Below, in pieces: positions 18,427 to 26,802 of a DNA stretch of 64,000 bases. A program made the position numbers and the translations under genes. Below the pieces are notes generated by a model. That model saw only the letters and a list, made by a program, of their open reading frames with translations. It had not been told where the DNA came from and did not search any database. How positions within the stretch are numbered: position 1 is the stretch's first letter; every line of letters begins with the position of its first letter. The DNA comes from Streptomyces cyaneus (GTDB lineage: Bacteria > Actinomycetota > Actinomycetes > Streptomycetales > Streptomycetaceae): assembly GCF_004028635.1 (NCBI RefSeq), contig NZ_RQJW01000016.1, positions 62,001 to 126,000 of the forward strand, given 5' to 3'.

Positions 18427-21400
18427 TTGGCCACCTTGCCGTTGAGCCGGTCCGACACCGAGGCGGTCTGGAGAGCCAGCAGCTGGGAGAGCTGGGACAT
18501 CATCTGCAGCTGTATCCGGGACATCTGTTGGATCTTCTCGGCGAGGTCCTCGAGCTCCTCGCGGGTCGCGTACTCGGGAGTGGGTGCGGGTGGGGGCACA
18601 ACCGGTGGGGCGGGTACGGCGGGTACGACGGCCGTGGGCACCGGATCGGGGACGGCAGGTCGTTGCGGTGCATCGCCGGGAGCGTCCGGCATACGGGCGA
18701 CGATGAACTCCGCGAGCCGCCGCGGCGTACCCGTCTCCTCGAACAGCTCCCGCATCGTCACCTTGATCTGGTGCTTCTGCTCCAGTTCCCGCAGCACGCT
18801 GATCATCTGCAGCGAGTCGGCGCCGAGGTCGAAGAAGGACGCGTCCTCGACGATCGCCGAGGGATCCTCGCCGAGGTGCCGGGCGGTCGCCTCGACGATG
18901 CTGTGCAGTACCCGCGCGACCGCTGCCTCTTGCTGAACCACTTCGGCTTCCTCTCTCGCTGTTCTTTCCGTGCTCAGGGCGGTCGACTCCGGCCCTGTCC
19001 AGTAGTCCTTGTGCTGGAATCGGTATCCGGGCAGCGGGATGCGCCTGCCCCCGCTGCCGGCCAGGAGCACCGGCCAGCGGATGTCCGCCCCCGCGCAGTG
19101 CAGCCCCGCCGCCGCGCCCCAGAGGGAGCCGAGGCCGGTGCCGCGCCGCAGGGACGGCAGCGACCGCACGTCGGGCAGTGCCCGGCGGGCCAGACCGCTG
19201 AGGGTGGTGTGCGGCCCGATCTCGAGCAGTACGTCGGGCCGCTGTGCGCCGATGCCGCGCAACGCCGCGTCGAAACGGACGGGTTCGCGGGTGTGCCGTA
19301 CGAAGTACTCGGCGTCCGGGGTCCAGCCGGGCGGGCGGGTCACACCGTCCACGGCGCTGACGAAGGGGATGCGCACCGGCCGGAGGTCGACGTCGTCGAG
19401 GGCCTTGCGGAACTCCTCCAGCATCGGTTCCATCAGGGCGGTGTGGAAGGCGCGGGTCACCGGCAGCCGCTGCCCCGCTGTGCCACGCTCGTCCAGCAGG
19501 GCGCACACGCGCTCCACGGCCTCGACCGGCCCGGCGAGCACCTGGGCGCGTTCCCCGTTGGTCACGGCCGGCTCCAGGCCGGGCACCTCGGCGGCCAGGG
19601 CGAGGGCGGTCTCCCGGTCGAGCGCCGCCGCCACCATCGCGCCGGGCGCGCAGCGCTGCTGCATCAGTTGGCCGCGCAGGGTGGTGAGGCGTAGACCGTC
19701 GTCGAGCGAGAGGGCGCCGGCCGCGTACAGCGCGGCGTACTCTCCGACGCTGTGTCCGGTCACGGCGTACGGTTCGACACCGATGTCCCGCCACAGCCGG
19801 ACGAGGGCGCACTGCAGGGCGAACAGGGCGGGCTGCGCGGTGTCCGTGTCCCCGGTCGGCCCCGCGAGAAGTGGGTCGCCGGTGAGGTCGCGGTAGTGGC
19901 GCTCGCAGGCGTCGAGCACCTCGCGCGCGCCGGTGAACCGCTCGTGGAGGGCGTCGGACATCCCCGGGTAGTGGCTGCCCTGCCCGGTGAACTGGAACGC
20001 GACGCGCGCGGGGCCTTCCTGTGGTGTCGTCCCCGCGGTGACCGTCGCTGCGGTGCCTGAGGCGAGCCAGGCGTCGAGGGCGTCGGCGAGGGCGGCCGGG
20101 GTCGCGCCGCGGGCCGCGAGCCGGTGGCCGCGGTGGGTGCGGCCGAGGGCGGCGGTGGTGACGAGGTCCGCCAAGTGGGGTGCCGGTGGCTGCCGTAACC
20201 GGTCGCGGAGGGCGCGGGCGTTGTCCACGAGGGCCTCTTGGCTGCTTGCGGAGACCAGCAGCACGTCCGGAGGGGAGCAGGCGTCGGTCCTCGGCGTGGG
20301 TTCGGGGGCCTGTTCCAGGATCAGATGGACGTTGGTGCCGCCGACGCCGAGCGAGGTGATGCCCGCGCGGCGGGGCACGTCGCTCTCGGGCCAGGGCCGG
20401 GCGGTGCGGGGGATGTAGAAGGGGCTGTGGTCGAGGTCGATGCCGGGGTTGGGCTCGCTGAAGTTCGCCATCGGCGGGATGACGCCGTGCTGCAGGACCA
20501 GCAGGGTCTTGACGAGGCCGGCCAGTCCGGAGGCCGCGTCGAGGTGGCCGATGTTGGCCTTGGTGGAGCCGAGGGCGCAGTAGCCGGTGCGGTCGGTGTC
20601 CTCGCGGTAGGCGCCGGTGGCGCCGTCGAACTCGATCGGGTCGCCCTTGAGCGTGCCGGTGCCGTGGGTCTCCAGGTAGCCGATGGTGTCGGCGCCGACG
20701 CCGGCGCGCCGCAGGGCCTGGCGGACTGCCGCGCGCTGGCCCTGTGCGCTGGGCGCGGTGAACGCCGTCTTGTCGGCGCCGTCGTTGTTGATGCCCCAGC
20801 CGCGGATGACCCCGTGGACGGTGTCGCCGTCGGCGACGGCCCGGGTCAGCCGCTTCAGTACGACGGCCAGGACGCCCGTGCCTCCCACGGTGCCGTCGGC
20901 GCCGGCGTCGAAGGCCCGCAGGCGGCCGGACCTGGAGAGGATCGAGCCCTTGACGTAGCGGTAGCCCAGGACCTGCGGCACGTGGACGGCGGTGGCGCCG
21001 ACGAGCGCGATGTCGCAGTCGCCCATGAGCAGCGACTGCGCGGCCGACTGCACACCGACCAGGGAACTGGAGCAGCCCGTCTGGATGTTGACGGCGGGGC
21101 CCGTCAGGCCGAGCCGATGGGCGACGCGGGTGGCCGTGAAGTCGGCGTAGTTGCCGACGGTGATCTGCATGCCCGACATCCAGTCGGTGGGGGGCTGGGT
21201 GGGCAGGACGTTGTTGAGGAGGTAGTTCTGCAGGGTGTAGAGGTGGTATCCGGCGCTGGCATAGACACCGACGCGGGTGCCGTCCCGCTCGTCCGGATAG
21301 CCGGCGTTCTCCAGGGCGTGCTGGGCACACTCCAGGAACATGCGTTGCTGGGGGTCCGTGAGCCGGGCCTCGCGGGCGCTCATCGCGAAGTGCTGGGCGT

Positions 21401-21626
21401 CGAAGCCGGCGATGTCGTCGAGCACTCCGGAGGCGCCGACGAAATCCGCCGCCCGGTATTCCTCGGCGGGGACGCCGGCGGCGGCCAGTTCCTCCTCCGT
21501 GAATCGGGTGATGCAGTCCTTGCCGTCACGGACGACGCGCCAGAGCTCCTCGGGGGTGTCGGCGCCCGGCAGCCGGAAGGCCATGCCGATGACGGCCATC
21601 CGCGGGTCGAGATCGCTCGTGGCCAT
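18423..21626 (-). CDS. Type I polyketide synthase, single module KS-AT-ACP
   Basis: 1067 residues. KS about 8-430 with all three catalytic residues: C185 in TGCSSSLV, H321 in HGTGTLKGDP, H361 in KANIGHLDAASG. AT about 530-830 has GHSVGEYAAL, and its RAFHT motif points to malonyl-CoA. ACP is near 915-975 with Ser in LGADSLQMIS. No KR, DH or ER, so the beta-keto group is left for the aminotransferase at the start of the next protein. A Pro-rich linker and coiled coil (ATREELEDLAEKIQQM) at the C-terminus looks like a docking domain for the NRPS. No loading domain precedes the KS. Start ATG overlaps the MFS stop (TGATG) and the stop overlaps the NRPS start, so translation is coupled. Confidence 0.93.
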   Translation of the reverse strand: MATSDLDPRMAVIGMAFRLPGADTPEELWRVVRDGKDCITRFTEEELAAAGVPAEEYRAADFVGASGVLDDIAGFDAQHFAMSAREARLTDPQQRMFLECAQHALENAGYPDERDGTRVGVYASAGYHLYTLQNYLLNNVLPTQPPTDWMSGMQITVGNYADFTATRVAHRLGLTGPAVNIQTGCSSSLVGVQSAAQSLLMGDCDIALVGATAVHVPQVLGYRYVKGSILSRSGRLRAFDAGADGTVGGTGVLAVVLKRLTRAVADGDTVHGVIRGWGINNDGADKTAFTAPSAQGQRAAVRQALRRAGVGADTIGYLETHGTGTLKGDPIEFDGATGAYREDTDRTGYCALGSTKANIGHLDAASGLAGLVKTLLVLQHGVIPPMANFSEPNPGIDLDHSPFYIPRTARPWPESDVPRRAGITSLGVGGTNVHLILEQAPEPTPRTDACSPPDVLLVSASSQEALVDNARALRDRLRQPPAPHLADLVTTAALGRTHRGHRLAARGATPAALADALDAWLASGTAATVTAGTTPQEGPARVAFQFTGQGSHYPGMSDALHERFTGAREVLDACERHYRDLTGDPLLAGPTGDTDTAQPALFALQCALVRLWRDIGVEPYAVTGHSVGEYAALYAAGALSLDDGLRLTTLRGQLMQQRCAPGAMVAAALDRETALALAAEVPGLEPAVTNGERAQVLAGPVEAVERVCALLDERGTAGQRLPVTRAFHTALMEPMLEEFRKALDDVDLRPVRIPFVSAVDGVTRPPGWTPDAEYFVRHTREPVRFDAALRGIGAQRPDVLLEIGPHTTLSGLARRALPDVRSLPSLRRGTGLGSLWGAAAGLHCAGADIRWPVLLAGSGGRRIPLPGYRFQHKDYWTGPESTALSTERTAREEAEVVQQEAAVARVLHSIVEATARHLGEDPSAIVEDASFFDLGADSLQMISVLRELEQKHQIKVTMRELFEETGTPRRLAEFIVARMPDAPGDAPQRPAVPDPVPTAVVPAVPAPPVVPPPAPTPEYATREELEDLAEKIQQMSRIQLQMMSQLSQLLALQTASVSDRLNGKVAK

Positions 21627-22885
21627 CAGCCCTGTCCCTCCGTCACCGTCGTCCTGTCCTGGCCAATCGTTTCCGCAGCGCTGGGGTCGCGGGTGCGGCG
21701 CCGGCTCAACAGGAGCAGGAGCAGGACCGCGCACAAGACGATCGCGAGGCCGTGGAAGGAGGCCACCACCTGCAGCGGTGAGAACGTCTCCAGCAATGCG
21801 CCGCTCACGAGCATGCCCAGGCCGAAGCCGGTGTTCTCGGCCGAGGCGGAGAGCCCGAAGAGGCGGCCGCGCTGCTCGTCGGGGGCGGTCTGCAGCCTCG
21901 ACACATAGACGATCTCGGTGAATCCGTCGGCCGCTCCGGCAACCAGCGCGGCGATCACGGCGGGCACGGTCGGCAGTCCGCTGAAGACCACGATGAACCC
22001 GGCCGACATCACACAGGCGCCGAGCGCGAACGCCCGCTCCCCCGGCGTCCGCCCGGTCTTCTTGGTGACCCGCCCGATCACCTGCTGGGCGACGATGTTG
22101 CCGATGGCCCAGGTGGCCCAGAACTGGCTGATGAACGTGGCCGGATGGTCGGGGTCCAGGCTGCTGGAGTAGATCGGCAGGGCGACGTTGTGGGACGAGG
22201 AGCCCAGCCCGTCCACCGCCCGGACCGCGATCATCGCCATCAGCAGCGGCGCCGTACCCAGCAGCATCCTGGCCGTCCAGCGGACGGCGCCGGAGGACTC
22301 GGCGGTGCCGCCGCCGGCGGTGTCCTTGGCGGCCCTGGTGCGCACCGGCAGCAGGAACAGCACGGTCGCGGAGACCAGGAAGGTCGCGGCGTCCAGCGCG
22401 AACGCCGCGGAGTATCCGAGCTCGGCCACCACCACGCCCGACGACGCGAACCCGGCGATCATGGCGAGCGAACGCCCGGTCACCAGCAGTCCGTTGGCGC
22501 GTACGCGGTGCTCCGCGCCGACGATCTCCGGGATGCTGCTGCGCAGGGACACCTGGGACAGTGTCGAGCAGCCGCCGGTGACCACGGCAAGGACGTACAG
22601 CAGCCCGGGACGCGTGCCGTCGGGGGCGAGCAGCAGCGTCAGCAGCGCCACGGCCTGGCACAGGTCGGCGCCGACCATCAGGCGCTTGCGGTCGTAGGCC
22701 GAGACGAGACGACCGCTCACCCAGCCCGACACGACACTCGTCGCCAGCCGTACGGCCATGAAGAGGCCGGCCGCCAGCGCGCTGCCCGTGGCGTCGTAGA
22801 CGAAGACGTTCAGCGCCACCATGTTCAGGTAGCTGCCGTACGCCGAGATGCCGTTGCCCAGAACGAGCAGACGGAAATACCTCAT
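21626..22885 (-). CDS. MFS transporter, likely exporter of the PKS/NRPS product
   Basis: 419 residues, about 12 hydrophobic segments, with the MFS loop motif GRLVSAYDRKRLMV between helices 2 and 3. The family resembles MFS_3/enterobactin-exporter-type proteins that pump out secondary metabolites. ATG 22885 (MRYFRLLVLG) has GAGGAAGG 3 nt upstream; an in-frame start 7 codons earlier is weaker. It is the first gene of the minus-strand operon, and its TGA stop shares a base with the PKS start (TGATG). It is thus expressed in step with the synthase, pointing to self-resistance or export. Confidence 0.88.
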   Translation of the reverse strand: MRYFRLLVLGNGISAYGSYLNMVALNVFVYDATGSALAAGLFMAVRLATSVVSGWVSGRLVSAYDRKRLMVGADLCQAVALLTLLLAPDGTRPGLLYVLAVVTGGCSTLSQVSLRSSIPEIVGAEHRVRANGLLVTGRSLAMIAGFASSGVVVAELGYSAAFALDAATFLVSATVLFLLPVRTRAAKDTAGGGTAESSGAVRWTARMLLGTAPLLMAMIAVRAVDGLGSSSHNVALPIYSSSLDPDHPATFISQFWATWAIGNIVAQQVIGRVTKKTGRTPGERAFALGACVMSAGFIVVFSGLPTVPAVIAALVAGAADGFTEIVYVSRLQTAPDEQRGRLFGLSASAENTGFGLGMLVSGALLETFSPLQVVASFHGLAIVLCAVLLLLLLSRRRTRDPSAAETIGQDRTTVTEGQG

Positions 22886-23391
22886 GCACCTTCCTCTGGT
22901 CTGCATGAAGGGTGTGAGTGATGTGCGGCCGGGATGCCTGCCCGCCGGCTCAGTGGCGGCGCGCGGTCCGGGCGGACGGCAGGTCGCGGTGCGGTCGCCC
23001 GTCGCGTCCGCCGCGCGGCAAGCGATGCCGCGCTGTCGCAGGCCCGGTCAACGGCCCCGACCGCTCTCGCACCCGCCGCAGGTGCGTCGGTGCGCACCGC
23101 TGTCGCACGGCGTGTACATGCCCCCATTGCCGGCCCAGCACAAAAACCATTCCCCCTGTAAGCCGCCGGACAGCGGCCATTCGTCCGTCACCCAAGCAGA
23201 CCCGGACACGGGCGTTCAAGGCTCCGAACGAGGTACAGACGATTTCCGGTCCGGATTTGGCGATTTCGGAGCGCCACTCGGGGACCGTGCCAACACCCGG
23301 CGACCCGACCCCCTTCCCGGCCACGTCCATGGCGAGGTCGCCGTCGACCGTGGCGCGAGGCGCGGTCCGGCCCGAGCCGGCCCGTTGCAGG
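22886..23391. other. Non-coding gap upstream of the MFS-PKS-NRPS operon
   Basis: 506 bp between the GH36 stop and the MFS start, both on the minus strand. No convincing gene. The only lower-GC stretch, around 23130-23170 (ACAAAAACCATTCCCCCTG), is the likeliest place for the operon promoter. I cannot name -10/-35 boxes or an operator with confidence. The right end may also hold the GH36 transcript end. Confidence 0.5.
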
Positions 23392-25548
23392 TTACGGCCG
23401 GTTCCGCCCAGGCAGCTGAGCCCCCGCCGTGAGACGGACCAGCAGGACACCGGGAGTGCGGGGCAGTGACACCCGCAGTCCGTCCCCGTCCCAGACCGCC
23501 GAGCCGGTCGGTGCGGAGGACGGGTGCAGGATCTCCGCGCGGACCTCCCCGTCCGCCAAATGCCGTACGGGCACGTGCAGTTCGGACTCCCCGCCGCGGC
23601 GCCAGGCCGTGATGTACGACGTACGGTCGTCGGGCGACCGCATCCCCAGCGCCAGCCACTCGTCGGTCCACCCGGGCAGACCCAGCGGCCAGAACGGCAC
23701 GGCCCGCGCGAGGTCGTGGCGGATCGACTTGTACGTGCTCACCGCGTCCCGGACGAGGGTGAGTTGGCGTTGCGACATCCGGTCCAGATGGCCCGAGAGA
23801 TGGATTCGCCCGAGCAGTGCCCCGCCCAGGGTGAAGGCGATCAGGTCGTCGTCGAAGCCGGGCTGCGGGTACGCCCAGACGGCGCCCTGTTCTGGCGGCA
23901 CGACCGTAGGTGCGGCGGCGGCGATCGGCGGGTAGCGCAGGGGGTCCTGCTGGTCGCTGGTGGACTGGAGCTGCGTGACGGCCAGCGTGGCGCCGTCCAT
24001 CCGCATCCCGCCCGAGGCGCAGTTCTCGATCACCAGGTGCGGGTACCGGTCCAGCGCCTCGGAGAGCCAGTCCAGGTAGGCGTGGGCGTGGCCGAGCAGA
24101 CCGGCTCCGGGTGCGAGGTCCCCGGGGGCGAGGGTTCCGGGATCGATCACGATGTTGTAGTCCAGCTTGAGGTAGCCCACGCCCCAGTCGCCCACGATCC
24201 GGTCCACCGTCTTGTCGAGGTGGGCGCGGGCGGCCGGATGGCGCAGGTCGAGCTGGTGGCGGCCCTGCTCGGTGAGGCGTACGCCGTCGCGCTGGAAGAA
24301 GGCGTCCGGTGGGAGCGCGGCGGCGACCGGGCTGCGCACGCCGACGACCTCCAGCTCCAGCCACAGCCCGGGAACCATGCCGCGCTCCCGGATCCGTTCC
24401 AGGACCGCCCGGATTCCGCCGTCGGGGAAGCGGCGCGTCGAGGGCTGCCAGGCGCCGACGCTGTCCCACCAGCCTCCGTCCGCCGAGTCGTCGTACCAGC
24501 CGGCGTCCACGCAGAAGTACTCCGCGCCCGCCTGGGCCGCCGCGTCGATCAGGGGGAGCAGTTTCTCGGTGGTCGGGTCGCCCATGAGCGTGTTCATGTA
24601 GTCGTTGAAGACGACCGGGAGTGCGGTGTGGTCCGGGTGCGGGCGGCGTACGGCGCGACGGTACGAGGTCAGCGCGCCCATGGCCTCGTCGAACCCGGAA
24701 CCGAGGGCCAGCACCCCCGGCACGGTCGTGAACTCCTCGCCCGGGGAGAGCCGGACCCGCCACTGGTGCTCCGCGTCGGTGGGGCCGTTCAGCGCCAGGT
24801 ACGTGCCGCGCGCGTGTTCGCCCAGGTCCCAGCGCCAGCCGGCCGGGGACTCGATCTGCCACAGCCAGGTCCGGCCGCTCCCCCGGTCCGTGAGCGCCCC
24901 CATCGGCAGGTGACCGTCGGTGGGCCAGCTGCCGCGCCCGGCGAGGACGAGGGCGGCGCGGCTGTCGTGCTGATGGGCGTCGACGTTGATGTCGGCGACG
25001 GTGTCCCGCAGCGGCTCGGCGTACCAACGGCACTCCGCGAGCCAGTCGTTGCGGGCCCGGTGCACATCGAGGGCGTCCGGAGCGGGCAGGCCGCCGATCA
25101 GCAGACTGCTGACGGACTGGACGACAAGGGGCTCCGGGCCGTCGTTGCGCAGCCGCACGCGGGAACGGAGCGCCGGCACCCCGGCGGGTGACGTCAGCTC
25201 GACGAACGCCGTCAACCCGGTGGCCCGGTCATGGAGTTCGACGGTCAGCCACTGCCCGCCGTCCCGTGCGCCGCTGCGGTGGCCCCGGTAGCCCAGGCGC
25301 GTACCGAGGGCCGTACCGGTGAAGCGGGGGCCGGACCATCCGCTTCCGTACCCGACGGCGGTGAGCTCGACGAGGGGGAGGGCGGATTCCGGGTGGACGG
25401 GTACGGCAGGTACTGCGCCGGTGTCACCCAGCCGGACCAGCCGCAGCGTCCCGTCGGAGGCGACGGCGAACTCGGTCTCCAGGGCCGCATGACCCCAAGT
25501 GAACGTTCCCTGCATGCCGTTGAGATCCGCGTCCGCCGTACCGGTCAA
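23392..25548 (-). CDS. Alpha-galactosidase, GH36
   Basis: 718 residues, the usual length of GH36 enzymes, which release terminal alpha-galactosides (raffinose-type sugars). N-terminal beta-sandwich, then a TIM barrel with FVEL-rich strands; nucleophile Asp in GYLKLDYN; acid/base Asp in QSTSDQQDPLRY; sugar-binding IENCASGGMRMD. No signal peptide, so it acts on imported oligosaccharides. I prefer TTG 25548 because GGGGGAGC lies 4 nt upstream; ATG 25515 is possible but has no site. It is divergent from a LacI regulator with two operators between, and an ABC sugar importer follows the regulator, so the locus is one inducible regulon. Confidence 0.9.
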   Translation of the reverse strand: MTGTADADLNGMQGTFTWGHAALETEFAVASDGTLRLVRLGDTGAVPAVPVHPESALPLVELTAVGYGSGWSGPRFTGTALGTRLGYRGHRSGARDGGQWLTVELHDRATGLTAFVELTSPAGVPALRSRVRLRNDGPEPLVVQSVSSLLIGGLPAPDALDVHRARNDWLAECRWYAEPLRDTVADINVDAHQHDSRAALVLAGRGSWPTDGHLPMGALTDRGSGRTWLWQIESPAGWRWDLGEHARGTYLALNGPTDAEHQWRVRLSPGEEFTTVPGVLALGSGFDEAMGALTSYRRAVRRPHPDHTALPVVFNDYMNTLMGDPTTEKLLPLIDAAAQAGAEYFCVDAGWYDDSADGGWWDSVGAWQPSTRRFPDGGIRAVLERIRERGMVPGLWLELEVVGVRSPVAAALPPDAFFQRDGVRLTEQGRHQLDLRHPAARAHLDKTVDRIVGDWGVGYLKLDYNIVIDPGTLAPGDLAPGAGLLGHAHAYLDWLSEALDRYPHLVIENCASGGMRMDGATLAVTQLQSTSDQQDPLRYPPIAAAAPTVVPPEQGAVWAYPQPGFDDDLIAFTLGGALLGRIHLSGHLDRMSQRQLTLVRDAVSTYKSIRHDLARAVPFWPLGLPGWTDEWLALGMRSPDDRTSYITAWRRGGESELHVPVRHLADGEVRAEILHPSSAPTGSAVWDGDGLRVSLPRTPGVLLVRLTAGAQLPGRNRP

Positions 25549-25596
25549 GGTGCTCCCCCTGATGAATCCCTCGTTACGGTCTCTTGACGACCCCAA

Positions 25597-25610
25597 TGTG
25601 ACCGGTCACA
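25597..25610. promoter_or_regulatory. LacI-family operator 1
   Basis: Perfect 14-bp palindrome TGTGACCGGTCACA in the 70-bp gap between the divergent GH36 and lacI starts. An identical copy lies 27 bp further on. Its central CG and its position next to a LacI gene make it the probable operator. Confidence 0.82.
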
Positions 25611-25618
25611 ATCCTGGC

Positions 25619-26656
25619 ATGAATGTGACCGGTCACACAAGGCGGCCGGCGAGCATCAGGGACGTCGCGACCGCCGCCGGCGTCTCGTACCAGACCGTCT
25701 CCCGGGTGATCAACGGCCATCCCAGCGTCAAGCCGACCACCCGGGACCGCGTGCTCGCCGCCATCGACGAACTCGGCTTCCGGCGCAACGCCACCGCGCT
25801 CGCCCTGGCCAGCGGACGCAGCAGGGCCGTGACCGTGCTCACCGCGAACACCACCCACTACGGCTATGCGTCGATCCTCCAGGGCATCGAGGAGTCCGCC
25901 CGCGCGGCTTCCTACGCGGTCGGGATCGGCGTACTGGAATCGGCGGACGAGGCCGCGGTCGCCGCCGAGGTGCAGCGGGCGGCGGACGCGGGCGGCGGAC
26001 TGATCGTGATCGCCTACGATCCGGCCGGTGTGCGGGCGCTCGGCGCCGTCCCCGCCGAACTCCCGGTCGTCGGCGTGGTCGAGACCCCGGCGAGCCCGCC
26101 CGGCGGCGACCGCCCCTGGGTGTGGACCGACGACCGCGAGGCCGCCTACGAGGCGACCCGCCACCTGCTCTCGCTGGGCCACGAGACGGTGCACTACGTC
26201 GCCATCCCGTCCAGCACCCGGCGCACCAGCGCCCGTACCAGCGGCTGGCGGCAGGCACTGAAGGAGGCGGGGGCGCCCGAACCCCGCCCTGTGCAGGGCA
26301 GTTGGGGCCCGGCGGGCGGCCACACGGCGGGCTTGCAGCTGGCGCGGAACCCGGCCGTCACGGCGATCCTGTGCGGCAACGACGACCTCGCGCTCGGGGT
26401 GCTGCGCGCCCTGCACGAGGCCGGCCGTTCCGTCCCCGGCGACGTCAGCGTGGCCGGGTTCGACGATGCCCCGCACTCCGCCTTTCTGACCCCGTCGCTG
26501 ACGACCGTACGCCTGGACTTCACCGGACTGGGAAGGGCCGCGTTCGCCCTGCTGCACGGGGTGCTGGAGGAGGCCGCGCAGATCGCCCCGCATCCCGTCT
26601 CCGTACCGGAGCTGGTGGTGCGGGAGAGTTCGGGGCCGCCGCCCGCCGGCGCCTGA
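25619..26656 (+). CDS. LacI-family transcriptional repressor of the glycan locus
   Basis: 345 residues. The N-terminal helix-turn-helix IRDVATAAGVSYQTVSRVIN (about residues 13-32) with VKPTTRDRVLAAIDELGF hinge is a textbook LacI head. The sugar-binding periplasmic-type domain follows (VTVLTANTTHYGYASIL to the C-terminus), with the conserved AILCGNDDLALGVLRAL and DVSVAGFDDAPHSAFLTPSL. It probably senses a galactoside or related oligosaccharide taken up by the adjacent importer, and controls itself and GH36 through the twin palindromes. The ATG start is set by the HTH and lies 2 codons before operator 2. Confidence 0.92.
   Translation: MNVTGHTRRPASIRDVATAAGVSYQTVSRVINGHPSVKPTTRDRVLAAIDELGFRRNATALALASGRSRAVTVLTANTTHYGYASILQGIEESARAASYAVGIGVLESADEAAVAAEVQRAADAGGGLIVIAYDPAGVRALGAVPAELPVVGVVETPASPPGGDRPWVWTDDREAAYEATRHLLSLGHETVHYVAIPSSTRRTSARTSGWRQALKEAGAPEPRPVQGSWGPAGGHTAGLQLARNPAVTAILCGNDDLALGVLRALHEAGRSVPGDVSVAGFDDAPHSAFLTPSLTTVRLDFTGLGRAAFALLHGVLEEAAQIAPHPVSVPELVVRESSGPPPAGA
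25624..25637. promoter_or_regulatory. LacI-family operator 2, inside the lacI start
   Basis: Second exact TGTGACCGGTCACA, 27 bp from the first. It covers codons 2-7 of the lacI gene (start ATG 25619). Repressor bound here would block its own transcription, so tight autoregulation is likely. Confidence 0.82.
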
Positions 26657-26720
26657 ACTCGCCGCGCGACCCCTGCCCGCGCCGAACCACCGCGGACCGC
26701 GCCGCACGGTCGCCGAACGC

Positions 26721-26758
26721 ACCGCACGAGCACCGCTGTACCGCACGAGCACCGCTGT
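26721..26758. repeat. Perfect 19-bp tandem direct repeat
   Basis: ACCGCACGAGCACCGCTGT occurs twice head to tail in the 146-bp gap before the sugar-binding protein gene. It could be a recent duplication or a paired binding site; no match to the LacI palindrome. Confidence 0.9.
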
Positions 26759-26802
26759 TCTGATTCCTGCTTCCTGAACCACCCGTTCGCGAAAGGCACG
26801 TG

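Noticed and set aside
18427..21330. Open reading frame running upstream of the NRPS start, giving a 3431-residue protein.
   Set aside because: It overlaps the well-supported PKS in another frame and is Arg/Pro/His-rich shadow sequence. The GTG at 18426 overlaps the PKS stop and begins a sensible docking helix.
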